64,000 nt of DNA from contig JAKUCV010005716.1 in the NCBI GenBank assembly GCA_028386065.3, positions 127,708 through 191,707 of the forward strand. The letters run 5' to 3'. The notes below the pieces were generated by a model. The model made no database searches, was not told the origin of the DNA, and saw only the letters and a list, made by a program, of their open reading frames with translations. Numbering within the stretch: position 1 is the stretch's first letter; each line of letters opens with the position of its first letter. Shown here piece by piece: positions 1-12,700 of this stretch. Made by a program: the position numbers and the translations under genes. This DNA comes from Turnera subulata (Eukaryota > Streptophyta > Magnoliopsida > Malpighiales > Passifloraceae).

Positions 1-1532
1 CCTTATCTATTACACATGCTATTTTTAGGTTTGGGGGTGTCTTTTTTTGTCATGTGTTTGCTCCATTATTGCTTTCTATGTTTCTTATTTGTTTGTTGCT
101 TTGTACCCCTTTTGGTGTTTATTTTGGTCCAGTGAGGACACTATTCCATTTAGGTTTGGGGGTGCAAATTTGCAATTTATGGCGTTGTTTCTTTTATGCA
201 TGAACTTATGTTGCATGGGACAAAGGATACTTTTATTATTGTTATGGATGTCTGTTTATTTCGATTTGTACGACGCGACTTTGTTCAGTTCTGCCTGCAT
301 TAATTTAGCCTGAAGAGACGTTCGTTTTATCTATTTTTGAGCTTACACTAAATCAGGCCTTTAAGAACACACTAAATATCACATGATAATTCTGACATGA
401 TGTCCTTAGGATTTGGACAGTTTAGAAATTCTCAAAATTTCTAAAGGAAACAATTGTCCTAGAACACCTATTACACTTTCATTGAGGCGAAACTTTTAGC
501 ACAAACTTGATCAGAGACATGATTTAGGCTATCTTTGACTTTAGCTCACACATAAACCTTAGCCTACCCTTGATCAATTTACCCATTGTTAGACCCTTTG
601 AGCCTACTTTAAATGGTCATACACTCTTTTGTTATCCATGTCAACCACTTCGCACCTTTGCAGCCACTTACATGACCATCTTGTGCCTGATCAGCACACA
701 TTTTTCTTTGAAATCAACCCATACCCGTTCTGTTAAGTTATTAAGTCCATATACTTGCTCATCAGTTCATAAAGAGCATTAAACATCAGATTTCAAAACC
801 AACGGTCTCGCCCTGTTCAGAATTTCTATGAAAAGAATACAAGCTGAAGCATAATCAACCCCTGCTCACGAACGAAAAAAAAAAAAAAGAGCAAAAAGTT
901 GGAAAAAAAAAAGAGTGTGAAACACGTAAAACACAAAAAAAACACAAAAACAAAAAAAAAATGTGTATGCATTTGAGTTGAGCATGGCAGATTACTCAAG
1001 GAACATTATTGCTAACTGAACAGGGTCAGTCTGTTGATACATCAAGTTTCTCTAATTTTACAAGATTTGGATTCAGTAATAGGACAGACTTTTGAAAACT
1101 CTTTCCCCTTCATTCAAAACACAAGCCTAACCTCGTTTCAACCCTTTATTAAGCCCTATTGATCTCTGATTATTGATTTGTGCCCATTAGTGAAGATACG
1201 AGTTTTGAGTTGCCCATGGGATATTGTTTCTTATTGTTCGATTTCTAAGCATATCTTTTGAAGGACTAATTGGACTCAATGTTTGTGAAAGAATTTGAAT
1301 CTTGATTGTGTGTAATTTGGTGAGCTTTAGACCTGAGATTTTTATGAGCAAACATTTCGCTTAAGAGTGAAAGGTAGACTTTTCTAAGGCTAACTTACAA
1401 GTTGCATTTCAACAGGGTCACACCGTGCAGGTTTGAATAGACAACATCCTTGTGCATATCCTATCTTTTTTCCTTGATCTTTCATGTTTAGTTTTGCTTG
1501 GGGACAAGCAAAATTTTAGGTTTGGGGGAATT
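1..1532 (+). mobile_element. 3' noncoding region of an Athila-like LTR retrotransposon
   Basis: No convincing gene is present; the short reading frames here are chance. The stretch ends in a purine-rich tract (around 1517-1530, TTTGGGGGAA) directly before an LTR. It contains the phrase CAGTGAGGACACT near 130 followed by TTTGGGGGTG, which recurs in inverted orientation at about 23000-23043 before another Athila-like LTR. An A-rich block lies at 875-960. I read this as the long 3' untranslated region of a Ty3/gypsy Athila-like element whose coding part lies left of the window. Confidence 0.65.
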
Positions 1533-2910
1533 TGATATGTGTGCATATCATATAATATTTTGGAGTATAAAATACACCTTTGGCCAAGCATTTAGTGAAG
1601 ATCATGCATGTTATTTATTGTTTTAGCTTATTTTCCACTAGTTTGGCTCCCACTTATTAATTTATGCTTTCAGGTATCTTTTGTTGCAAAATGGCTTGAT
1701 TTTCGAAGAATTGAAGTGCTCTGAAGAAATCTAGAGAGTTTGGAGCTAATTCGTGAAGATTTGTTGACGATGAGTTTTCAACGGTGTCACACTATTGAAA
1801 CCCGCAGACCAGAACCTGGAGCCTTATAATCCATGCGACAGAAGGATTACTTGTTGGCCAATTAATAGAGTGGCACCGACTTTGCTGCTACTTCGAAGGA
1901 AATAAAAGGGATTTTTGTTGCGCCTAAAGGAGGGAGAATTCCTAGGATATTAGTAACGACTTTTTAGTTGTCTTGGCTAGAATCTACGAATTTATGTCTA
2001 GGGTTGTGCTACAATAAAAAGGGAATCGATAGTAACAAAGAGGGGGACTTTTCTCTGGCTTTTTGGTCGACAGCAGCTGGTGGAGAAGAAGCTCTCAACT
2101 CTATTTTCTTTTTCTCTTCCTAGTTTTCAGTTTGTATTATGAACAAATCCTCCATTGTTGTTTTCTTTCTAGCTATGAACTAAACTCTCTTTTCTAGGTC
2201 AAGAGGGATGTAGCTACGTGATTTCTTTTATGGTTTAATTACTCCTCAAGCAACTTTTCTTATTCGTGTTCTTGATTGATTTGTGTGTGCTTTATTCAAG
2301 GTTAGAGACTGGCCATCTTTAGTTCTTGCTTTAGGAATTAAATCAAGTACCGACAGGAGAAGTTTAACTCTGGAAAAACACAAATCAACCTTAATCTAGA
2401 GACTTAAAGGTAATAGATTATTGTGGAATTAGTAACAACAAAAAACATCATAGCTCTTAGGAATAGGTTTGATCCACGACAGTGGTAAGATTGATCTCTG
2501 AGACGAAATTATACCTCCAAAAGTTGATAATTTTACCCTAGGTTGTTACCCATCAAGAAAACGAATAGAAAGTTGTAGGTTTGTAGCGAACAGTGTCACC
2601 CCGTTCACAGACACGGAACAGATTCACCCTGTTAGCAGAATCTGGAGGATAATTAGGGCATAAAAGGATAGAGTAGTGAACCCCGATTGATCTAGACCTT
2701 CCATAATCTGATCTTTTCACACAATTCACAGTTTATTTGCGTTTATTTTATCATTGATCTCGATTTCAATTCAAATCTCCAAATAAATTACTCTCTTTTA
2801 CTGTTTTCTGCCTAACAGAGTGAGTCTATTGATTAATTATTTTGCCTAGTCCTTGTGGATACGACCTTTTGTGCTACCTCGATCTGTGCACTTGCAGATT
2901 TTACACATCA
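1533..2910 (+). repeat. Athila-like 3' LTR (1378 bp)
   Basis: It begins TGATATGTGT and ends ACACATCA, an imperfect terminal inverted repeat, and is preceded by a polypurine tract. The end carries the usual Athila-type phrase 'cttgtggatacgacc' and 'cttgcag'. The sequence right of it (from 2911) resumes an L1 endonuclease reading frame on the minus strand, so the element inserted into a LINE. The 5' LTR and left target duplication are outside the window. Confidence 0.7.
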
Positions 2911-3237
2911 GGAACCCAATTGATGTATCAGTTTCCAAGTTAAAACTTTATTCTCCCATTCTAACCAACCATACATACTGGTGCAGCATTAAGAAATCGC
3001 AAATTCGACCCCTAAAACTTCAATATCAAGATGACGTAAATTGAAAGACCTTAACGAAACTGTTAGGCGTTCTCTCAACCATTTATATAAACTACCACTC
3101 TTTTGCCTCTCTATTCCTTGGCAATCAACACTAATACCAAAATTAAAACCGAAATTATCTCTAATTCTATCTACTTTAAAAGCTTTTAAACTTGTTTCTG
3201 TAAGAAAAACCATACCGAGACCTAGAGAGCGGATCAA
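2911..3237 (-). pseudogene. L1 LINE ORF2, N-terminal endonuclease piece
   Basis: The minus-strand frame reads MIRSLGLGMVFLTETSLKAF and continues with VDRIRDNFGFNFGISVDCQG. This matches the start of plant L1 ORF2, an apurinic-type endonuclease with the 'FL(S/T)ET' block that holds the catalytic glutamate. The frame continues with small shifts past a stop at about 2988 into a YGWLEWENK-like segment up to 2911, where the LTR interrupts it. The reverse transcriptase would lie beyond the LTR element and is not in the window. The copy is broken by stops and frame changes and is not functional. Confidence 0.65.
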
Positions 3238-3249
3238 TAGGTTGAGAGC

Positions 3250-5010
3250 ATGAACTGTTGCCAGGTTCCCAAGTTAACAATTCCAGGATATAATATTCAT
3301 GGTCATTGGTGGGACTGCTCTGTAGCCTCCATCATTGACTCTGTTGTGGTGTTTCTTCCCTTCTTAGACTCTGAGCAAACGCCAGCATCCATCTTTGTCA
3401 CTTCTAAACTCAATTCTCTTTTCTTGCCAATTGGTAGCACGACTTTCTTCTTTCGGACCTCCGTCTTCCTTGTCTTGCATTTCCATTTATTGACCCTGGT
3501 CTCATTGCCAACCTTATCGTTTTGTGTGATAGGGTATGCAGGTAGCGAGTGGTTTTGGTTGGTAGTAATGGAGGTAGTGTATCATTTGGTGTAGGTTTGG
3601 ATAAAGATGTAGGTGGTTGAGGCTGTGGTGCAGATGTAGGGGCAATGGGTGTAGTCATTGGGGGTGGTGGTGTTTGGTTGTTAGTGTTTATGGAAGAGGC
3701 ATTTCTGGGGCCGTAAGATTTTTCTGGTGGAAAGGGTTACACTAGCTTGTGGGCCTCGCCTGTCTTGGGATTGGTGGTGGTAATGTTTATTGGGTTTGTT
3801 GGTCAAGTGAGGGGACTATATCGGGCTTTGGTTTCGGGTCCATGGTTTATGAAATTGGGTTTAGGTGTAGGCTTGCAGTCCCAAGAAAAGGGTTAGCAGC
3901 CACTACATTTGTGGGTAGGGTAATCGGAGTTGTAGAAGCAAATTACCTCTCTATCCCTCTTTGACGTATCTGCTTGCACTTTTGGCTTGGTTGTATTTGC
4001 TTTTACATGACGATGTTCTTTCCTGCTTGGGATTCATTAACTGTGTTTCCTTCTCTAGTTGGTGACTTTTCCAAAACATACATATTTCCAATACGGCATT
4101 AATGGAATCAACTTCCCCTAATTTCTCTCGCAAAATCTTGGTGCAGTTTTCCTGCTAAGGATCTGTCTTTGTAGGTGGAGGAGCCACCACCTCTATCTTG
4201 TTCCTCACTGGAGACACTAGAACATTGAACAACGCCCTACACACAGATTCATAGGGATTTTTGCGAGCCCCGATTGATAGTGTGATTGACTTCCGATTTG
4301 ATGATACTCGTAAAATATCTCCATATACTATTCTCTCTCCATCTTCTCCTAGACTGACTACATCATCATAGTCCTTTGAGGTATTCCTGGAACGTCCACA
4401 TATAAAGCAAAAGTTGGGCAACTTATCATTGGCATAGTAATGATTTTTCCCTCACTAATTTGCACCCTAACTTCTGTTTTCAATGGTAAAGTAAGTCTAA
4501 GTTAACACTTACCTTGACCACTTTCGAATTTGCAGACAAAGTACTTGCCCCCACTGCCATGTAATCACCCAATTTTCCAACAACTTGCTTCATTATTCGC
4601 TCCTGTCTAAGCCAAAGTGGGACATCATATAGATGAATCCACATCGGAGTATGGGACGGATTCATTGTCGATGGTTGCTCCTCACCCGAAAGCTCCTGTA
4701 AAGCCAAAATATGTTGATCAAAGTGCCATGGCTCGCTCCTTCCAACACTCTTTCAACATCCTTTCCCTCATGGAATTGAAATAGAAACAGATTAGTCCCA
4801 ATTTCTGATGCTTCCACTCCCTTGGACTCTATACCGCCGTGATCATTAGAAGTAGAGCACTCGGATTAAAATTCTTCTCTGTCCACAGTTTCCCCACCAA
4901 GCATCATTCCAGTTGGATCTCTTGTTCCTCTGGTATGCCATCAAGGATTAACAAGGCGTCCTCCTTTGCCTATGGTAGATCTATCGACTGCTCAGAACCC
5001 CAATTTGTCA
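3250..5010 (-). pseudogene. L1 LINE ORF1 (DUF4283 / zinc-knuckle protein), decayed
   Basis: On the minus strand, pieces in order from about 5010 down resemble plant L1 ORF1. There is an N-terminal region with CLVGKLWTEKNFNPSAL, then WHFDQHILALQELSGEEQPS and a PLWLRQERIMKQVVGKLGDY block (about 4480-4730), typical of DUF4283 RNA-binding proteins. A zinc knuckle follows (CFICGRSRNTSKDY, about 4390) in which the His and last Cys are lost. A proline- and threonine-rich tail runs down to about 3400. The ORF1-type protein would bind LINE RNA. Stops and frameshifts are frequent. It is followed in the same orientation by the ORF2 start at 3237, the usual L1 gene order. Confidence 0.65.
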
Positions 5011-5348
5011 CCCCTAGTGAAGAACTTATATGAAACTGAGAAAACCAAATATCTGTATAAGAACAAAATTGAGAACTCGAGAAACCGAGAGATTAAACCT
5101 GTAAACAAAAGAAGACCAAAGTCTTCAAAAAGTTAGAAACCCTAGGTGGCTAGGGGTTACAAGGTTCTAGAAAAAAAGAGAAAACCTAAAGAAACCTAAG
5201 ACTTCTTTTAGAAAAAATTTTTTAAAAAAATTGTTTTCTATGAGTGATTTCTTAATTTCTACAGTAATAGGTGATTGAGAAGAACAGGTGTCTTTTGTTC
5301 AAATGGCTTTGGTGATATATCTCCTTTCAACCGTCATCTCAGTTCCAG
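5011..5348. other. LINE 5' leader and junction of two opposite LINE halves
   Basis: About 340 bases with no gene. The left part probably belongs to the minus-strand LINE leader. A low-complexity A/T stretch at about 5209-5240 lies near the switch to a plus-strand LINE frame, recognisable from 5349 onward. The exact junction is not visible. Confidence 0.4.
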
Positions 5349-6359
5349 CCTGGGTGGATTCAGCTTGTTAAGGACCTGTACGCTCTTCCTTCTCCATCCT
5401 CCTTGCCTTGCTTCAGTGAGGACGTCACTTCCGGGATTTGGAAGTGTATACTTTGTGCAGGTGAGTACGCTGGACCAAATGGATCTAAATTGTGCAGTTC
5501 TATTGGGCTGTTAGTTGGTAATGGTACTAGCTGCAAATTTTGGTTGGACCCTTGGCTTAGTTGTGGGCCTTTGTACTTAGCTTGTCCTCGGCTCTTCTCT
5601 GTTGCCTTAGACCAGAACGCGATGGTGCGTGATGTCTTCTCCCGAGCGGATGGAGCATGGTCATGGCAACCTTCGTAGAGAAGCTCTCTTTTCTTCTGGG
5701 AAGAGGAGCTTGTATTGAATATACAGGGCCTAGTGGCGGATGTCAACATTGTTGAGTCCAGGGATGATAGTTGGGTTTGGAGAGGCCAAAAGGATGGAAT
5801 CTTCACGGTCAAGGCAAAATACGCCGCTCTCTTTTCCCCTTCCCTAGAGGGACCTTCGAAACCGTGGTTGTGGTTGAATTGTGCTCCGCCAAAAATCGAA
5901 TGTTTCTTGTGGATGGCCTTCCACAATGGTATCGCAACCAGGGGAGCCTTGCTGCGTAGGAACATTATCACTCGGCAGGAGGCCTCTTGTGTGTTTTGCG
6001 GTAATGAGATTGAAACCAGGGACCACTTGTTCTTGCATTGTATGGTTTCTTGGAGATTGTGGTCCAAAATTTGTGAATGGTGGCACGTGCGCTGGTGTAT
6101 GCCCTCCTCTCTCGAGGACTTGTTCTGCCAATGGATTGGTTTTGCAGGTAGACCATTGGCAAGGTCCAGTTGGATATGTATCTTCTTCTATGTTGTGTGG
6201 AGTCTTTGGTTAGTCCGGAATAGAGTACTCTTTGACAATCAGGATGTTGATTGGGAAAGGACCTTTGATGTCATATTGTTGCGCTCTTTGTCCTGGATTA
6301 AAGCAAAACAACCTACCTTGTCCCTTAGTTTTATTGATGTGTTGCAGTTTTCGCCTTAA
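5349..6359 (+). pseudogene. L1 LINE ORF2, C-terminal zf-RVT region
   Basis: One frame runs from about 5349 to the stop at 6359 with a single internal TAG at 5676-5678. The C-terminal part holds the plant L1 reverse-transcriptase zinc-binding domain (zf-RVT). WLWLNCAPPKIECFLWMAFH is followed by the metal-binding pattern CVFCGNEIETRDHLFLHC (Cys-x2-Cys ... His-x4-His-Cys type) and the W-rich tail. Upstream, VGNGTSCKFWLDPWL is the usual segment before that domain. The reverse transcriptase itself is absent. It faces away from the ORF1/endonuclease half at 2911-5010. Confidence 0.75.
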
Positions 6360-6512
6360 ACTCTGGCATGGCCATTATGTTAAAATGACCCTTCCCTAGT
6401 TTTTGCTTTGGTCTTATGGTTGTGCTGGTCATCTCCTGTGATGACTGGCTTATGTATTGTAATGTTGCCTGATGTATATCAATAAATCTTCATGCTATCA
6501 AAAAAAATATAT
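6360..6512 (+). other. LINE 3' untranslated region and A-rich tail
   Basis: The sequence after the ORF2 stop contains 'caataaatc' at about 6480 and ends near 6500-6508 with a short A run (CAAAAAAAAT), as expected for the 3' end of a non-LTR retrotransposon. No clear target-site duplication was recognised, since the left end is complex. Confidence 0.55.
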
Positions 6513-6932
6513 CAGTGAATGTAGCTCTAGGTGCTACTATGGTCGTTCGGTAGTCTATAAAAGCCAAAAAAGAAGAAAAGAAATAGACATAAAAAGGGGA
6601 CTGTTAAACTAATACGATTTTCTAGATATGTAAAATGGGTGACTGTTAAGCACAAACTAACGTAATATTCTGAAGTAATTCGACCAATTTCAACTTTCAT
6701 AAAAAAATAGAAACGTATGGAATGCCAAGGTTGCTTTTTGTAATCTATCTATTAGCAACATATATCTCAAGACAGATTTTAAAGAAGACAGTGGCACTTT
6801 ATAAATAAGACATCTGCTTTATATTATACTCTCTTTTTTGTGCAGCATTAATTTTGTTTAGTAAAACTATAAAAATTTGGATATGAATGTTTTTATCTCT
6901 TTTAAAAAATAATGATAAGATAATGATAAGAA
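6513..6932. other. AT-rich intergenic DNA, nothing recognised
   Basis: About 420 bases of AT-rich sequence between the LINE tail and the target duplication of the Tekay-type element. It may belong to the Helitron whose 3' end appears at 17419, since the Tekay-type element was inserted between them, but no Helitron 5' end was found. Confidence 0.4.
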
Positions 6933-6937
6933 GATAA

Positions 6938-9669
6938 TGAAGCGCCCCGACCCGTATTTATCATACACAGTAAACACGTGCCGAAACTATTCTCATTGAT
7001 GGAACTGACAGTACATCGCAGTCAAAATACTACATAATAAATCCAAATACAACAGAAACATCATCCGTCACCCATATACGGGGACCATTATTCAAACCAC
7101 ACACTAGCTCAACAGCAGCAGTATATCCAGTATAAACATCATCATAAGCCATATAGGAAAGCAGCAACACAGCAACATATATAACACAGCAGCGGAAGAC
7201 TTATATGCACATGCAACGGAGGTATGGATCCGGAGTCAGGTGGAGAAGAAAGCAGCAGCCATCGAACGTCGTACCTGAATTACGAAACAACTTAACCTAC
7301 GGGATGAAACCCCGCAGGCGAGGGGTGAGTACGAAGTGCTCACCGACGAAGGATAAACAGAGAAATATAATCAACCGTAACACTTTCGAAGTAAACGCAA
7401 ACAACACAGCAGAAGAATCCAACACAAACAACACAACAGAAGAATCCTACTAAAACATAACTGAACCAAGACCAAAAGAATGCTTATTATTTTTATTACC
7501 AATTTTATCTCCCGGGCCCTGTCACTGGACAAGCTAGGGTTGTACCTGGTTATTAACTAATTCCGGATGCCAGGCCAAAACACAATCCGGGATCAACATC
7601 CCAATCACAACCAATCTGGGATCAACATCCCAATAACAATCTCATCCGGGATCAACATCCCAATATCAATCTCATCCGGGATCAACATCCCAACAACCAA
7701 CCAAACCGGTCATCACACCACAGAACTAGTCTCTAACCATCTAGTCGTACCACTACTTTCCACGTGACAAATTATATCATCATCTCAATTTCAGTTCAGT
7801 TTCTTTACTCTATTCTCAATTATCAAGCTTTCCATTATTCCAGTTTATTTCTCAGATCAACTCAACAACAGTCTCATAACGTCAAATAATCACAGCTAAC
7901 AGTTCAGCACTATTCAACACAGTATCCATAAGTCTAAACATAATCCAACAACAACATTAACAAATTCCACAGCAATCAAATAACAGTCGCTAATCAATTC
8001 AGCAGTTCAATCAAACAACAAAACAAACACAGTATTACAGGCACATATCCAAGGTTATCCATCCTCACCTTAGCCGATTATCAGTTTTGGAAATGTCCAA
8101 TAGACTCCAAGTCCGGCTCCTCAGGTATCTACTCGGTATCAACTCCTATATCAAACAAATAATATGCACACATAAGTGATATGCAAATGTCATGCTACTA
8201 CTGTATACCGGAAAAAAATAAATACTAACTCGTCACGATTACTTCCCCGGGTTAATTCTCCATCATCATCATCATTCACCATTTATTTCGAGTGTCTAAA
8301 ATAATACTATACTTATACCTATACCCGGATATTATTCCGGTATTTTATTACCTTGATAATATCCTCTCCAAAATTATTTTCTCAAAACAATAATTATTAT
8401 ATACCATGTATTATTTTCCCAAAATATTATTTCCAACAGTAAACCATTTTATTATTTTCCATTTTATTCCCCAAAACTATTTTCCTTCTCAAAATTATTA
8501 TTTTCCCTTTTTCCAGATTTTATTTCTTTCTTTTTTTTGTTAGAATCGGGCTGGGCCAATAGTGTCAGCCCAGACCATGCATAGTGCCAAGCCCAGGCCC
8601 CAACCAGCAGCCCAGACTCAAGCCCACACGCAGGCCTGGAACCCGACCCAGCCCAAGCACAAGTCAACCCATCGTAGCTCGGCCCAGCCCGCGAGACTTA
8701 ACCCACAAAGCATCCGGGTCGCGGGTCGACCCGCCTCAAATGGGTCACCATCGACCCGCAGCTCACCTTGCAGACGGCGAGCTCGACGACGGAACGAGGC
8801 GGCACGGCGAGACCAAGCAAGCGAGGCGACAACGAAGAGGAGACGAGGCGGCGCGAGCGGGGAGATCGGACGAGCAGGGACGGCGGTCGACGTGGTGCGA
8901 CGAGAAGGTGGTCTCGGGCGACTGTCGGCGTGGCTGCTACGATCTGCAGCGGTGAGGATAGCGGTGGTGTCGCGGCAGAGAGAGAAGGAAAAGTGGTTGG
9001 TGGCGAGGTGGTGTGGTGGTGACCGGCAGTGGTGGCTCGGGTGAAGGAAGAAAAGAAAAAGGAAAGGAGGAGGAAAGATGGTGGTGGGAGGTGGTTGCCC
9101 AAAACGGCAACGTTGCTGGTGTGGGTGTTTGTCTTGTGTGTTTTTTTTTCTTCTTCTTTTCCTTTGCAGGTTTCTAAGGTGAGTTGTAAGATTTTTTTTT
9201 TTTTTTGCAGGTGAAGTTTTGCAGGAAATGGGTTTTGCAGATAAGCAGAGTGTTGAAGAGTTTTTGCAGAGGAAAGGTTAAGGCAGGAGAAGAAGAAAAG
9301 AGAGTCACGGGCATGCACTGGCTGTTCACATGCCTCACAGTGAATGGCGGCTGCAGCCTCCACACTGTGCAGCATGTGAGGCGGGTTCTGTCCGGACTAG
9401 AAAATAACTAATGTACCCCCTTGACTTTATTTCTGGCCCGATAATTTGGGGTTAATCCTGACTTTTCTAAAGATTCCTAGACCCGAAAAATTCGAACTTG
9501 ATCCGGAAAATCCGCAGAAAAATCCCGAGCGTGGGACAGGGCTTGGTTTCAGAATCCGATGCACGAATTACCATAAATTAATTACCCAAGATTAATTTTT
9601 ATGGTAAATAATTGTTAAATAAATTTTACGGTACCGGTAAAAACGTAAAAATTACCCGGGGCTGTTACA
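6938..9669 (-). repeat. 3' LTR of the Tekay-type element (2732 bp)
   Basis: It is a direct copy of 14468-17208. It includes a conserved block (about 7270-7345) shared with the solo LTR at 60257-63235, four copies of the palindrome GGGATCAACATCCC or near versions (7598-7692), an AT-rich middle and a GC-rich segment (8560-9050). The several reading frames of 60-225 codons in it also exist in the other LTR copies with changed frames. They are LTR sequence, not genes. Confidence 0.92.
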
Positions 9670-9708
9670 GCCTACCCACCTTAAAAGAATTTCGTCCCCG
9701 AAATTCAC
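9670..9708 (-). promoter_or_regulatory. Polypurine tract region next to the 3' LTR
   Basis: On the minus strand it reads TCTTTTAAGGTGGGTAGGC immediately before the LTR start TGTAACAGC. The same stretch with few changes borders the LTR at 55028-55063, which links the two elements and fixes their common orientation. It would prime plus-strand DNA synthesis. Confidence 0.65.
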
Positions 9709-12700
9709 TCTGGTGCTGTAAACAGGTGCGGATACTAAGAACGCATGTGCTCCTCAACTTCCCATGTGGACTCGTTTCGCAGAGTGCTTGCTCCACTTAA
9801 CCTTTACCATAGGAATGACTCGGTTCCTCAACTGTCTGACCTCTTGGGCAAGGATTTACTCCGGCAATTCTGTATATGTAAGATCCTCTGCGACCTGAAC
9901 ATCTGTTGTAGTAACCACATGACTCGGATCGGATCTGTACCTCCTCAACATGGAAACATGAAACACATCATGAATCCGTGACAACTTCGCTGGTAAGGAT
10001 AGTCTGTACGCCAAGGGTCCAACCCTTTCCACAATCTCATATGGTCCGATGTACCTGGGACTCAGCTTCCCTCTTTTCCCGAATCTGATAACACCCTTCC
10101 AAGGTGAAACTCATTGGAAAACTCTTTCTCCCACCTGGTACTCCATCTCACGTCGATGCTTATCGGCATAGCTCTTCTGTCGGTCCTGTGCTGCTCTCAT
10201 ACTCTGCTTAACTATCTGAATCTTATCAACTGTCTGCTTAACCAAATCTGGACCAACGATCAAACGAAGACCTTCTTCATCCCAACAAATTGGACTTCGG
10301 CACTTTCTTCCGTAAAGAGCTTCGAACGGTGGCATGCCAATACTGGAATGATAACTGTTGTTGTAGGCAAACTCTGCTAAAGGCAAACACTGATCCCAAC
10401 TCCCACTGAAGTTAAGAGCACAAGCCCTTAACATGTCCTCTAGCGTCTGAATAGTCCTCTCTGACTGTCGGTCAGTCTGAGGATGAAATGCAGTACTAAA
10501 ACTCAGCTTCGTTCCCAAAGCTGCTTGCAGACTCTTCCAGAACCGTGAAGTGAATCTTGGATCTCTGTCTGAGACTATGGACTTAGGAATCCCATGTAGT
10601 CTCACAATCTCTGCAACATACTGTTTCGCCAACTTATCCAGAGTATCTGTCTTTCGGATGGGGAGAAAATGAGCTGATTTTGTAAGTCGATCAACAATAA
10701 CCCAGATGGCATCATGCTGTCTCCGGGTCAACGGTAATCCAACCGCAAAATCCATGGTGATCATCTCCCACTTCCACTCCGGCACTATCAAAGATCTCAT
10801 CTTTCCTGCTAGAGCCTGATGCTCAGCTTTCACTTGCTGACAAGTGATACACTTAGCCACATACTCGGCTACATCTTTCTTCATACGCGGCCACCATAAA
10901 TGATTCCTCAAATTCTGGTACATCTTGGTGCTTCCGGGATGCATAGCATACGGCGTCATGTGTCCTTCTTCCAAAATCTGGCTATGTAGGTCACCAACAC
11001 TAGGTACACATAGACATTTCCCCAGCATCAATGCACTATCCTCAGCTATGAAAAACTTGTCTTCTTTCCCACTACGGACTGCTTCCTTCAGCTTGATCAA
11101 GTCAGGATCTCCATCTTGCAATTCCACAATCCAGCCTCTCAGGTTAGGCTTGACTTCAATATGGGTCAACGAGGCTCCTGTCTCATCAACTGACAAATCA
11201 ACTCCCATCTTCCTTAACTCGATGAGTGAGGACATCGAGTAGGTCGTGGAAGCATCTTCTGGTTGTCTCCGGCTCAAAGCATCTGCTACAACATTAGCTT
11301 TTCCAGGGTGATACTCAATAGTACAATCATAATCATTTAGCAACTCAACCCAACATCTTTGTCGTAGGTTAAGTTCCTTCTGAGTCATGATGTACTTGAG
11401 ACTCTTATGATCTGTGAAGATCCGGCATCTCTCACCAAACAGATAATGTCGCCAAATCTTCAAAACAAGGATCACTGCGGCCATCTCTAGGTCATGTGTC
11501 GGGTAATTCTTCTCATGTGGTCTCAACTACCTCGAAGCATAGGCAATCACTCGGCCCTCTTGCATTAGAACTGCTCCCAAACCAAGACCTGAAGCATCGC
11601 AAAATAGTACATACTCCACTTCTGGCTTAGGTACTGTCAAGACTGGTGTTGATGTCAACTTCTTCTTCAGTTCATCAAAACTCTTCTAGCAGGCATCACT
11701 CCATACAAAGGCTTGATCCTTCTTCAATAGCTTGGTCATGGGACTGGCTATCAAGGAAAAACCCTCGATGAATCTCCGGTAATATCCTGCAAGGCCAAGA
11801 AAACTTCTGACTTCGTGTACCATCTTAGGCGGCTCCCACCCTAGAACTGCTTTCACTTTAGTAGGGTCAACCTTAATCCTATCCCCGGATACAACATGTC
11901 CAAGGAATGTAACTTCCTCAAGCCAGAACTCGCACGTGCTGAACTTAGCATACAACTCCTTCTCTCGCAGCCTCTGTAGTACTACCCTCAGGTGCTCCTC
12001 ATGTTCTTCCCTGCTCATGGAGTATATCAGAATGTCGTCGATGAAAACTACCACGAACTTGTCCAAGAACTCGTTCAGGACCAAGTGAATCACGCACATG
12101 AAAACTGCAGGAGCATTGGCCAAACCGAAAGGAACCACTGTGAACTCAAAATGTCCATACCGAGTACGGAAGGCCGTCTTCGGTATGTCCTTCTCTGAAA
12201 TCTTGACCTGATGGTAGCCAGATCGAAGATCTATCTTGGAAAATACAGTAGCTCCCTGTAACTAATCAAAAAGGTCATCAATCCTGAGAAGCAGGTACTT
12301 GTTCTTCACTGTCACTTTGTTCAGCTGTCGGTAGTCCACACACATTCGCAAACTGCCATCTTTCTTCTTCACGAAGAGGACTGGTGATCCCCAAGGTGAT
12401 GTACTAGGTCTGATGAAACCCTACTCGAGCAGCTCATCCAACTGCTTCTTCAACTCCTAGAGTTCTGTCGGTGCCATCCGATATGGTGCCATTGAGATAG
12501 GTGTCACTCCTGGCATCAAATTTATGGTGTACTCAACTTCTTTGTCAGGTGGCAATCCTGGCAGATCCTCCGGAAACACATCTGGAAACTCCCTCACAAC
12601 TATGATGTCCCCCAAAACCGGAGTCCGAACTTCTTCACCCTTGACATGGGTCAACAAAGCATCTGGACCCAATGGCTTCATCCCAACCTCCTGATTAGCA

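Noticed and set aside
5360..6067. 235-codon minus-strand frame
   Set aside because: Antisense shadow of the LINE zf-RVT region, which explains the plus strand.
7205..7453. 82-codon frame conserved in two places (7205-7453 and 14735-14983)
   Set aside because: Conserved only because the LTRs are duplicated; contains frame-neutral changes and no domain.
8464..9411. Reading frames up to 225 codons in the GC-rich part of the Tekay LTR (both copies, also 15993-16951)
   Set aside because: They overlap on both strands, differ in frame and length between the two LTR copies and have no domain; they are LTR sequence.
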